Source: Pyrus communis (Eukaryota; Streptophyta; Magnoliopsida; Rosales; Rosaceae). Taken from it: a stretch of DNA of 64,000 bases. The first letter of the stretch is position 1; each line of letters starts with the position of its first letter. Under the pieces are notes generated by a model. That model had not been told where the DNA came from. It worked only from the letters and a program-made list of their open reading frames with translations, and did no database searches. This document shows, piece after piece, positions 34,113-43,803 of this stretch. The position numbers were made by a program, and so were the translations under genes. Location of the stretch: positions 3,287,001 to 3,351,000 of the forward strand of contig NC_084813.1 of NCBI RefSeq assembly GCF_963583255.1, read 5' to 3'.

Positions 34113-35204
34113 ATGAATATGGGCCGCGGAAGGCTAAACATGGAACTAATTGCAAACGAGAGGTCTCGGAAAACAACATTTCAAAAGAGAAGGAAGGGAA
34201 TAATGAAGAAGGCTTATGAGTTTTCAACTCTTTGCGAAGTAGATGTGTGCATGATCATCTACGGACCAAAACTGACTGATCGGTCTCCAGAGCTCCAGAC
34301 TTGGCCCAAAAATCCGGAAGAGGTAAGTCGGATAATCAACAAATACAAGGCAAGCACAATGTGCAAACCGGCCAAGAAAACCTTCGATTTGTCTGATCTA
34401 TTGATGGACAGAAAGAACAAGGTATATGCTGATATATACAGAAAGCGTAAGGAGATGTATGAGACCAAGTACCCAGCATGGGATGAACGCATCAACACTT
34501 TTTCAGAAAGTCAACTGGAGGCACTTCTTAATGCGTTGGATGCGAAGCTCGAGTCTGGCAAGAGAATATTACTCAATAGAAAGAAAGAAGCTGCCGGGCA
34601 TCAAATACTTGTCATGAAGAAAGAAGCACCAACAGTATTGATGGGTGGAAAACCTGATGTTGGTGAATCATCAAGCCGAAAGCATCCTTGTAACTATGAG
34701 GAGGACCAAAACCATATCAGCTCTTTCAGTAACAACATGGTAGATCATATGCTGCAGCAGTTTCCACATCAGCCTTGTGATCAAATGCTTCAATTTGATA
34801 ATTCAAATGAATACTTGAGCAATCTTTTGGCTCCAAATCCGGGTCCAACGGCAATGTGGATGTTGAGGGAGAGCAACTATAGTCTTCAATTCAGCGCAGG
34901 TGCCAGCGGCAGTAATTCTCAATTTCCAGTGGCCGGGAATCAAGGCAATTTCAGTGATCCAATGATAATTCATTCTACAGTGGAGAATACGAATATGAAT
35001 ATGTTGATGGTGAATAATAATCTTAATCCTCCAAGATCGTCATACATGAGCCAGCAGTACTATGCTCGACTAATGCAGCCCGCTGTGCCCTACATGCAGT
35101 ATCCAGTAATGCCAGCAAGTATTTCATCTCATCCGGTTCAATTGCGTGCTTCTCAAGCCAAAGATGATCAGTACCAGGATGTCAACCATTATCTCTGGTC
35201 ATGA
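34113..35204 (+). CDS. Type I MADS-box transcription factor (AGL80/AGL82/AGL103-like)
   Basis: An intact single-exon ORF of 363 aa. The MADS domain (residues about 3-60: MGRGRLNMELIANERSRKTT, FQKRRKGIMKKAYEFSTLCE, VDVCMIIYGP) binds CArG-box DNA as a dimer in the nucleus. The block after it (ELQTWPKNPEEVSRIINKYK) with no K-box marks type I, most like the M-beta/M-gamma AGL80, AGL82 and AGL103 relatives. Family members mostly act in the female gametophyte and endosperm. The start at 34113 adds two residues before the family MGRG; the ATG at 34119 is the alternative. The C-terminal half is rich in Asn, Met, Gln and Pro and poorly conserved. Single-exon structure is usual for the class. No frame break is seen; it lies between retrotransposons. 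Confidence 0.9.
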   Translation: MNMGRGRLNMELIANERSRKTTFQKRRKGIMKKAYEFSTLCEVDVCMIIYGPKLTDRSPELQTWPKNPEEVSRIINKYKASTMCKPAKKTFDLSDLLMDRKNKVYADIYRKRKEMYETKYPAWDERINTFSESQLEALLNALDAKLESGKRILLNRKKEAAGHQILVMKKEAPTVLMGGKPDVGESSSRKHPCNYEEDQNHISSFSNNMVDHMLQQFPHQPCDQMLQFDNSNEYLSNLLAPNPGPTAMWMLRESNYSLQFSAGASGSNSQFPVAGNQGNFSDPMIIHSTVENTNMNMLMVNNNLNPPRSSYMSQQYYARLMQPAVPYMQYPVMPASISSHPVQLRASQAKDDQYQDVNHYLWS

Positions 35205-35881
35205 ATAGCAAGATGGTTTAACGACTATTACTGTTTAATTAGTTACTTTATCTTTCTGTGTGAACTCAATCAATACTTTTGGGTCAATTCTTTCAGATCG
35301 TTAAGGTTTATGTGATATGCTAGTTCTAGAACCGGGTACTAAAATAAAATAATCCTCAGAAAAGGATGTGTTATTATTGTCATTATACATCTGATAAAAT
35401 AAAATAGCTAGTTTTAGTGTTTCTTTCAGATAAAATGAAACTTTATTAACAATGATCAAGAATGTACATACGGCGGGCATTGCTAAATGTAATGAAGTGG
35501 TCACACGACTCACATAAGCAAAAAAACCACAACTTTACATTTACAAATTCAATAAGAATACGATACAATTTTTTATCCACGACATCCAATTAACAAAAAA
35601 ATAACTCTCATGAAGATTAAACTTTCACTACAATATTGAATCACTTTTATTGCTAAAGACCTTAAGAGAGTCAAATTATACTTTTCCATTGTTGACTAAC
35701 ATATATACACCCTTATAAGTTTGTTATTTGTGACCATTAAATAAAATGTGGTTGTATTTGTATAAGTGGCTTCCTTGGTTAAACAACTAATTAATTTTAT
35801 TGTTCGTATAGAAACTATAGAAACTATGCGGCTTTAAAGATAGAAGGCTACCAAAATTTTTAAACTAAATTTGCAAACTAT
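35205..35881. other. Intergenic between MADS gene and Copia element
   Basis: AT-rich; nothing recognised apart from the MADS gene's 3' end. Confidence 0.4.
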
Positions 35882-37608
35882 TAACCTATGAAGTTATGAA
35901 GGAATAGAAAAAACAATGGAAGCAGAAAGGTTGAACAGCAAGAAAGATGGAGAGAGCTCAGTGTATTTCGATAAGTAAATATTACAATATGCAGTGAATG
36001 AATCTTACATCAACCTTTTGTAGTAACTAATCTTTAATGCAAATGACACAATTATCCTTTCTAACAACATTACTCTAACTAACTCAATCCTTTTAACAAC
36101 CATAACTACTTAACCAGTAATACAATGCCACATGGATTAATGACATCACTACTACAAAAGGGCCTTATAGTGTCAGTGCGTGATGTCTGCTTAATATTAT
36201 ATAGTGGCGGATAAAACATTTGCAACACCTACTGAACATGACGTTGGATTTACTGTCGCATGTAAGCGTCATAAACTGTCTATGTCGTTTTTAACCGACG
36301 TAAACATTTAATGTCGTTATAACCAACACACATTTTAATAATTTTTAAATACTGGTGTCGCTTTAAATAAAACAGTGTCGCTTTTAAGCGACATAACGTA
36401 TGGGTGTCACTTCTAGCCGACATTAATTATTGTTTTTAAATATTTTAAAGCATGCGTCGGTTCTGAGTGACATCGATTTTAGTTTTTTTAAATATTTTGA
36501 AACCCGGTGTCGGTTGTAGTCGACACTAATAATATTTTTAAATATTTTAAAACCCGGTGTTGTTTTGTTATCTACCAAATTCATATATACTTAAGTTAAA
36601 AATTTTTAAAAAGGCAGGTCACTAAACTTTTGCAAAATTTCAAACATTTTGAAATTTGAAATTTTCACACCACTCCAATAGACTCCCACACAAAATTCTA
36701 AATATAAAGGAAGAGAACACAGCTCCTTCTTCGCAGCCACAACAGCAGCAACAGCAATCGCCGTTTCAAATTCAAAAGAGCCTAGACCGTGCTCTTGCCC
36801 GTCACGACGGAGGTCATTGATCCCGAGTTTCAGAATTTGCGCGGGGCCGTTGAGTTGAGGCAAAAGACTGTCATTAGGAGCGTCGGGGGAGCCGTGGAAG
36901 AGATGGAAATGACGTCGTCTCGTATTGAAGGTGAGGTCAAGAAGGAAAGTGTGGCGGAGGGTGGTTCGGCGAGTAAACAAAGGAGCGAGCCCAATCGGAA
37001 CACTATCCCGAAATTACAGACCGTCGAGTCATTGGATTAGAAGCGGCTCATGGCCGAAGATCCAAATTGTGAATCCTTTTGCTTTTCCCTCGTGCAATTT
37101 CTATGTAAAAATTCTTCAAATTTTGATATTTATTTTGGCTTCTTCTCTCATATGTATTTTCAGCGGACAAGTCGCCAGTGCAGTACTTCATGGAAAAGAT
37201 GTCGATTGGCAATTCATTGAAAACGAATGTAGAGACAAATTTTGAAATATTTTTATTATTATTCACAAAGATGGTGTTGGTTAAGACCGTCACTATTTTG
37301 CATATTTTATTTATTTAATTGTTATATGACGTCATTTTAAACCGACGTATGTTGAAGTATACGTCGCTTTAAACCGACATCAACATCAGTGTCGCTTTTA
37401 ACCGATGCTGCTTAGTGGCAGATTAATCGAACAAACCAACACTGAAGCCCTTTAGCGACGCTAGCAATGGTGTCGCTATTCCAATCCAACATTACATTGT
37501 TTTATGTTGGATTTTTGCCAAATTTCCGACAGAAATCGAATTTCTTATCGGTTTTTGGTCCGCCGGTGATAGCCTATATTGCAGTAGTACATGTACATAT
37601 GGTTATTA
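35882..37608 (-). repeat. 3' LTR, interrupted by a CACTA element
   Basis: LTR sequence at 35882-36146 and 37593-37608, with 36147-37589 inserted and CAT duplicated. The joined parts align with the 5' LTR. Confidence 0.85.
36147..37589. mobile_element. Non-autonomous CACTA (En/Spm) element
   Basis: 1443 bp, starting CACTACTACAAAAGGGCC and ending GCCTATATTGCAGTAGTA (inverse TACTACTGCAATATAGGC). It is flanked by the 3-bp duplication CAT (36144-36146 and 37590-37592). Both subterminal regions carry many short palindromes around GTGTCGCTTTTAAGCGACA, variants with TGTCGGTT.TGAG.GACA and so on, as bound by CACTA transposases. No transposase is encoded. The final base is A where G is expected. The centre (about 36700-37040) is less AT-rich and coding-like. 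Confidence 0.88.
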
Positions 37609-37625
37609 CTACCCCCCCCCCCTTC

Positions 37626-39300
37626 AAACGAAGTTGAGCTATTGAAGCTGAGTTCGTTGTTAATGCAAAATTAGATCCCAATCCATGACCTCTGCAATGC
37701 TTGAGAAAAACTAGACTATGCAATCCTTTTGTAAACACATCTGCCACTTAATCATCAGTAGAGATATAGTGAACCGTAAGATCTCATTTTTGGACCTTTT
37801 CACATACAAAACGGTAGTCAGTATCTGGATGTTTTATTTGGGAGTGAAAAATAGGATTTGAACTCAATACTGAAGCTGACAAGTTGTCACAATATAGAGA
37901 GAGTGGTATTAATAGAGGTTGATGAATGTCCTTGAACACTGAACGAATCCAAAATATCACATGCACAATGAGCTAAGGCTTTGTATTCAGCCTTTGTTGA
38001 ACTTCTTGATACAATAGATTGTTTCTTTGACTGCCATGAGATTGTATTTGCTCCCAAATAAACAACAAACCATGTGATTGATCTTCTGGTATTAATGTCT
38101 ACTGCCTAATCCGAGTCTAAATAAGCAGTGAGATTAAAATCCTTCCTCTTTGTATACTGTAGACCATACCCAATAGTGCCTTGTATATATCTCAATATTC
38201 TCTTAACTAAAAACATATGCATATCAGTTGATTGTGTCATGAATTAACAAACCATGTTCATAGAATGGGCAATATTTGGCCTAGTAAAGGTTAGATATTA
38301 GAGAGCCCCAACTATGCTTTTGTAGTGACTTGGATCAAATAATAAGGTTCCTTCTCCTGTAAGAATATGAGTATGAGGCTTAGATGGCGTTGATGTCAAT
38401 TTACAACTGTTCATACCTATTTTTCGCAATAAATCCTTGGCATATTTAGTCTAACCTATAAACAAAGACCCGTCTTCTTTATACTGAATATGTAACCCCA
38501 AGAAATATGTTAGCTTATACATATCCTTGAGATCAAACACACCTACAAGATCGTCAATGACGTTTTGTATTTTCACCGAGTTTGAACCAATACAAATTAT
38601 ATCACCAACATAGAGCAAGAGAAGGATTATATCTCCGTCATCTACTTTGACAAATAAACTTGTATATGAAAGAGATGATTGAAAGCCAATAGCTGGAAGG
38701 TAACTTGTAAATTTAGAGTTCCAAGCTCGAGGAGCCTGTTTCAATCCATTAAGTGATTTAACCAATCTGCAAACATGATCAGGACTTATAGCATCCACAA
38801 AACCTTATGGCTGTTTCATGTAAATCTCTTCTAACATGTCTCCATAGAGGAAAACATCCTTGATATCAATTTGTCTTAATTGCCAATTGAATTTAGTAGC
38901 CAAAGCTAGAATGATTCTAATAATAGTATGTCTCACCACTGGATTGAAGGTAATGAAGCAAGAAGAAAACTGAGGTAATGAAGCAAGATATCCAACATAA
39001 CTCTTGCCTTGAATGGAGTCCTAGACATCATGCCTTGAATGCAAGAAATACAAACACTATGTATATCATATGTGTAAACTGAAATATTAGACTGTTTCAA
39101 CATTGAAGCCATTATTTCATGAGTTGGATGTCCTTGCCTTCGATGCCAGACATTATACCTCACTATTTTATCCAAATATGCTACTAGATACTTTGTAATG
39201 AGCTGTGAACCTATTGAATTTGTAACCACATGGATTTGGAACAATTCCTTAGGCCTACTTTTTCCTTGGTACACTATCTCCCTTGTCTTCTTGTCCTACA
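37626..39300 (-). pseudogene. Copia pol remnant (pre-integrase, RT, RNase H)
   Basis: Minus-strand blocks, right to left: pre-integrase VWHRRQGHPTHEIMASMLKQ with a CISCIQG pair (near 39130), then a direct jump to RT (IDIKDVFLYGDMLEEIYMK near 38850). RT continues with RLVKSLNGLKQAPRAWNSKF (near 38740), LLYVGDIICIGS and LKDMYKLTYFLGLHIQYKED. RNase H remains follow with stops (RPNIAHSMNMVC near 38270, STKAEYKALAHC near 37990). The catalytic YVDD reads YVGD, so the polymerase is inactive even before counting stops. The integrase core is deleted. Confidence 0.82.
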
Positions 39301-39689
39301 CAGAAAATTCAAATTCATCATATATAAACCAACTTTTGTTGTTAACACACACTTGTTTCACAGAGAGTAAACTTCTAGCAACATTAGGTACATGCAGAAC
39401 TTTATTAAGAATCAAATAGTATAGGAATCTGAAGCTTAGTAGAACCAATGTTTTTAATTAGTAGACCTGTACCATTCCCAATTGTTAACTTCTTAGATCC
39501 CTCAAAAGGTGTTATTTGATTTAAGGCATTGATATCAGAAGTTAAGTGATGTGAAGCACCAAAATCTACAATCTAGGCATCTTGAGGAAGAAATTGTGTA
39601 GTCTGTTGTGCATTCATTGCAGACAATGATGATGGTGGAGGCTAACCTTGATATGCATAATTTCCTCTTTAATACGCAATCCAACGCAG

Positions 39690-40862
39690 AGTGACCTCTC
39701 TTCCCACAGATTTGACATTCAACTACATGCCTAGTGGTTGGTGCATTTGTGTTCCTGTGAAAACTATTAACTGCAATGTGTCCCCTTTTGTTGCATATCT
39801 AACATTCAATTACCACTGTAGTTCTAGTATCAACATTTCCAGACCAAGTACCATTCCTATTACTGGCTTTTCTTGAACCACCTGAGTAATAATTGGTTAA
39901 ATTCCCAGAATTATAACCCATGCCTCTAAAGCCATTGTTATTTCTATAGTTGTATCCACCTCTGTAGTTGTTCCTATTAGAAGCAAATTGACCATTTGAA
40001 GACTGTGATCTAGGTGCATTTTGACCATTAGAGTTGGCAGAAAAACCATAACCATATGATTCACTTAGAGATTGAGATGGTGGATAGTATAGTTGTTGAA
40101 ATTGAGGAGGTGGTGGTGATGAATCATAAGGCACAGTAATGATAATACCATCAGTTATAGCAAGAATATGATCATGGCTATGAGGATTTGAAGTTGATGC
40201 TGAAGACTTAGAACCAGAACTTGAACTTGAACTGGACAACATACAATGCTAACAAATTCTGAGTAATTGCATTCATTTGTCCTTCAATTTCTCTCTCAGC
40301 ACTAAGTAATAATGCTTTAAATTCTTTCAATGTGAGTATAGATTCCCTAGCCAATATAACAGTACTAATCACAACATACTCCTTAGGCAACCCAACAAGA
40401 CCAACAATCATGATATCATTATCTGAGACAAATTCTCTTGTAGCACTAAGTTGTTCCTTTATGTGTATCTATTGTATTTGACCCTTTCTGAATAGTGTGC
40501 AGTTCAATTTTCAAATGGTTAATCCTAGACTTTGAAACTGAGGCATATCGATCTACAAGAATAGTCCATGCATCATGTGCAACATACTCCATTGCCTCAT
40601 CAGTTAAAGTGGCAAGTAATGACTCAATAAGTCCATATCAGTTGTTTCGCATTCAATATATGATACTGTAATTTCCTTAGTAACCCTAGTATCTGAACTT
40701 ATTACATACTTTGGTGGCCAAGCAGTTGTACCATCAAAGTGTCCAAACAGTGTATACCCTCTTAGCATAGACTAAAACTGAAAAGCCCATTTGGCGAAAT
40801 TATCATCCCTTAGCTTTATGGTAAGCATAACACCTTCAACTTTGAAAGATGATGTAGTCATG
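39690..40862 (-). pseudogene. Copia gag, broken
   Basis: Starts near 40862 with MTTSSFKVEGVMLTIKLRDD and NFAKWAFQF then a stop; a WPPKYVISSD block follows. Frames shift on the way to a Ser/Asn/Gly-rich region (39799-40242) and a zinc knuckle C-QI-C-GKRG-H-SALD-C near 39710. The order fits Copia gag of the UBN2/retrotran_gag type. Confidence 0.75.
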
Positions 40863-41328
40863 ATAGATAGATTGACACTCTGACAATTACAGATTAAGAA
40901 ACTAAAGAGATTAACACTCTAGACAAAACAAGAAAGATTGACACTTTCTTGAAACTTTTATATCCAAACAACAATTCAAAGATCACTGTAATCAATTATT
41001 TCATCATACATCTCAGACTTCAATCACCAAATTATGAGAAACATAACATAATCCCAAATTAAGAGAAACATGACAGAATCCCAAATCAACCATTTTGCGA
41101 ATATCAATTCAGCATTCTACAAATTCATAGAGAAACCCATATCAAAATCGCAAGAGATATCACATGATATGAATCAATGTACCAATAGAAATCCAACAAA
41201 CTCAACATGACGCTTCAATAGTCAAATCGTCCAAGAACCACTAGACTGTCGAGAACCAGCACCAAAGCAACAAAAGAACACCTAGGATCGGAAACAGAGA
41301 TGAGCCTTTTCCGACGATGATACCATAT

Positions 41329-41904
41329 TGACCTATGAAGTTATGAAGGAATAGAAAGAATAATGGAAGTAGAAAGGTTGAACAACAAGAAAAATGGAGA
41401 GAAAGCTTAGTGTATTTCAATAGAGCAAATATTACAATATGCAGTGAATGAATCTTACAACAACCTTTTGTAGTAACCAATCTTCAGTGCAAATTACTCA
41501 ATTACCCTTTATAACAACATTACTGTCACATCCCGGCCTTAGGCGGATCACTTCCCGGGTCCGCTCCACCACCGTAGCACGATATTGTCCGCTTTGAGCC
41601 CCAACCACGCCCTCACGGTTTTGTTTCTGGGAACTCACACGAGAACTTCCCAGTGGGTCACCCATCATGGGATTGCTCTAGCCCCCTTCTCGCTTAACTT
41701 CGGAGTTCCTACGGAACCCGAAGCCAGTGAGCTCCCAAAAGGCCTCGTGTTAGGTAGGGATGGGAATATACATATAAGGATCACTCCCCTGGGCGATGTG
41801 GGATGTCACAATTACTCTAACTAACTCAATCCTTTTAATAACCTTAACTACTTAACCAATTATACAATGCCACATGGATTAATGACATGTACATATGGTT
41901 ATTA
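41329..41904 (-). repeat. 5' LTR, interrupted by a Cassandra solo LTR
   Basis: LTR sequence at 41329-41523 and 41816-41904 around a 287-bp insertion. It aligns with the 3' LTR of the same element. Confidence 0.85.
41524..41810 (-). repeat. Cassandra-type TRIM solo LTR with 5S rRNA-like domain
   Basis: 287 bp with perfect terminal TGTGACATCC / GGATGTGACA (minus strand), flanked by the 5-bp duplication ATTAC (41519-41523 and 41811-41815). Read on the minus strand, the middle holds GGAACTCCGAAGTTAAGCG, then GATGGGTGACC.ACTGGGAA and CTCGTGTGAG. These correspond to box A, the intermediate element and box C of the plant 5S rRNA gene promoter. Cassandra retrotransposons are known for carrying such a 5S-like domain in their LTRs. 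There is no internal domain or second LTR, so it is a solo LTR. Confidence 0.93.
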
Positions 41905-43803
41905 TAAATCAAATGATGTGGTTGTTAATAATTAGATTATTACTTAAGTGTTGATTAACTAACTAAATCATGTTAATTAACGTGTTTATTTCCTATTAGT
42001 GACCGATCATTTGGTTTGCAAATTTGATTTAAAATTTTGATCTCCCTAGCGTTACCCTTTATATTGTCAAGTCGGATTGTAGAGACAGCATATCTTTTAC
42101 CAATTGCCTCAATTAAAAGAGTGGCCTTGGGAAGCAACTAGTTGCAGTGGTCGAACTCTTGTACCAACAAAAGCCTACACAATTACAAGGTGTTCAAGTT
42201 TGTTCATTAAATTTGTACACCAAATGATCATATTTATACTTTAAATATAGTTAGAATTTGATTAATAATTATATTAAAAAGTTATACAGTGTAGAATACG
42301 CCAGCTTATTTGGTGGTGCACGAACCACCTTTATAAATTCAATCATAATTAATTCATGATTTTTCTTGTTAAGGTAAACAGAAAACAAATTTTACATGCT
42401 ATATATATATATTATATAGCACATGCTTATCTCCATTAGTTTTTGTTTGAAAAGAAAATGAATCAATTAGCCATTATTTCAATTCCATTTGTCGGATTTT
42501 TAGATTTTGTTTAAATTGCTGCAAACAAATTTCATTTCTACATGTAATTACGCAACCATTTGACCAAATACTTGTTATATTCCAATGCATTTGATTTGAT
42601 CGTTATCTCCATTTGGTTTGGTTGGAAACGATTTAAGTTTGACTCACACGAATGCGATGATTTAAAGTTTATACATATGGTGAGTTCATACATACTTGTG
42701 ATTGACTCATTGGGGTGGCAGTGCAGTTTTGTTGCAAGTAAATTATCCTATTGTAAATGTTTTTTTTTTTTTTTTAATTTTTTATGGTATTAAACCATGC
42801 CTAGAGCACGAGAACAACTTACATATTACGGGCACATTGTTAGGCAACGTTCCGTGCTATGCAATAAAGATATGTGAACAACTTATCTAATACGAGTACA
42901 TCATCACGTGGCGCCTTCCGTGCTAATTAAACGATGACATATGAACAAAAATTTAAATGCCTCTATTTCATTGACACGTGATACCACCATAGCGGTCTGT
43001 GTGCCATTTAAGTTTCTTCTAGAGCGCACTTGAGATGACGTCATATATGTTGGATGTAGCTTGAAGGTAGTCTTTTTGTGGGAAATGGAAAAGGTTGGTT
43101 AGACAGAATTGCAAATGAGCCGTGACTGCATCTTGGCAAATTGCTCTATTCTGTGGAGGCCAAAGACAGATTGAGGACTTGATGGCTTGGCGTATACATC
43201 AACACAATCTCTTTTAGAGCCATATTTTCAGAGAAGCAAAATTGGCCAAAATATAAACTTTTTTTTCAAATCCCGGTATGACTATTTTAGTATGCCGTCA
43301 ATATTTGATCAATATGTCCGATAATTCAATATTGCAATAGCGGTCACCAGTCGACATATTTGCTTAGAAACGATCCTCTACATCCCAAATATCACGCAGA
43401 ATTTAAAAATTATACTGTGCTGTGCATGCATAGAGAAATGCCGTAGTCCAATTTAAATAGAGTTTACCCCGTGTTTTTCCTCCCAATTTTTCATCGATAA
43501 ATTAAAATCAAATTTCGGCAAATACATTTTTTTTTTTCTAGTAAAAGATACAAGTCAACCGTAAACGAAACTTCATTGATTTTGAAGCCATTTCAGATGG
43601 ACAACTTCTGCTAAACTATAAACATTTAATCCATTGATCGTGCCTGTCGGCTGGGGCACATACAATATAAACAGAAACCACACGATTCTGTATAAACAAA
43701 CTTGGAAGCGAAGGTACTGTTCCTATCAGTTTAAGCTGTGGCATTTCTCGACATATAGGTACACCAGCAGGATCTATCACGAGCTCTAAACAAATGCACA
43801 AAA
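41905..43803. other. Intergenic, 3' of the phosphatase gene
   Basis: AT-rich. A diverged direct repeat of about 65 bp containing GAACAACTTA..TTACG and TTCCGTGCTA occurs twice within 42811-42930. The last 190 bp are probably the 3' UTR of the phosphatase. No other gene seen. Confidence 0.4.

Larger units (their letters stand above)
35882..41904 (-). mobile_element. Minus-strand Copia element with insertions in both LTRs
   Basis: The left (3') and right (5') LTRs share near-identical sequence (ACCTATGAAGTTATGAAGGA, TTACAATATGCAGTGAATGA, TGCCACATGGATTAATGACA). Without its insertion each is about 280-290 bp. Next to the 5' LTR the minus strand has TGGTATCATCG, close to the initiator-Met tRNA primer site TGGTATCAGAGC. 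Next to the 3' LTR is an 11-base G tract within a purine stretch (37611-37625 on the plus strand), a polypurine tract. Gag, pre-integrase, RT and RNase H remain; the integrase core is missing. I could not settle the LTR end bases or a target duplication. Confidence 0.85.

Noticed and set aside
39691..39876. Plus-strand ORF over the Copia gag
   Set aside because: The minus-strand frame carries the zinc knuckle, so this is a shadow.
41600..41740. A genuine 5S rRNA gene
   Set aside because: Only the promoter-box half is conserved, it is embedded in TG..CA ends with an ATTAC duplication, and the 5' part of 5S is diverged. It is a 5S-derived retroelement domain.
41585..41824. ORF across the Cassandra LTR
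   Set aside because: The sequence is a non-coding LTR with a 5S-like domain; the frame crosses the LTR border.
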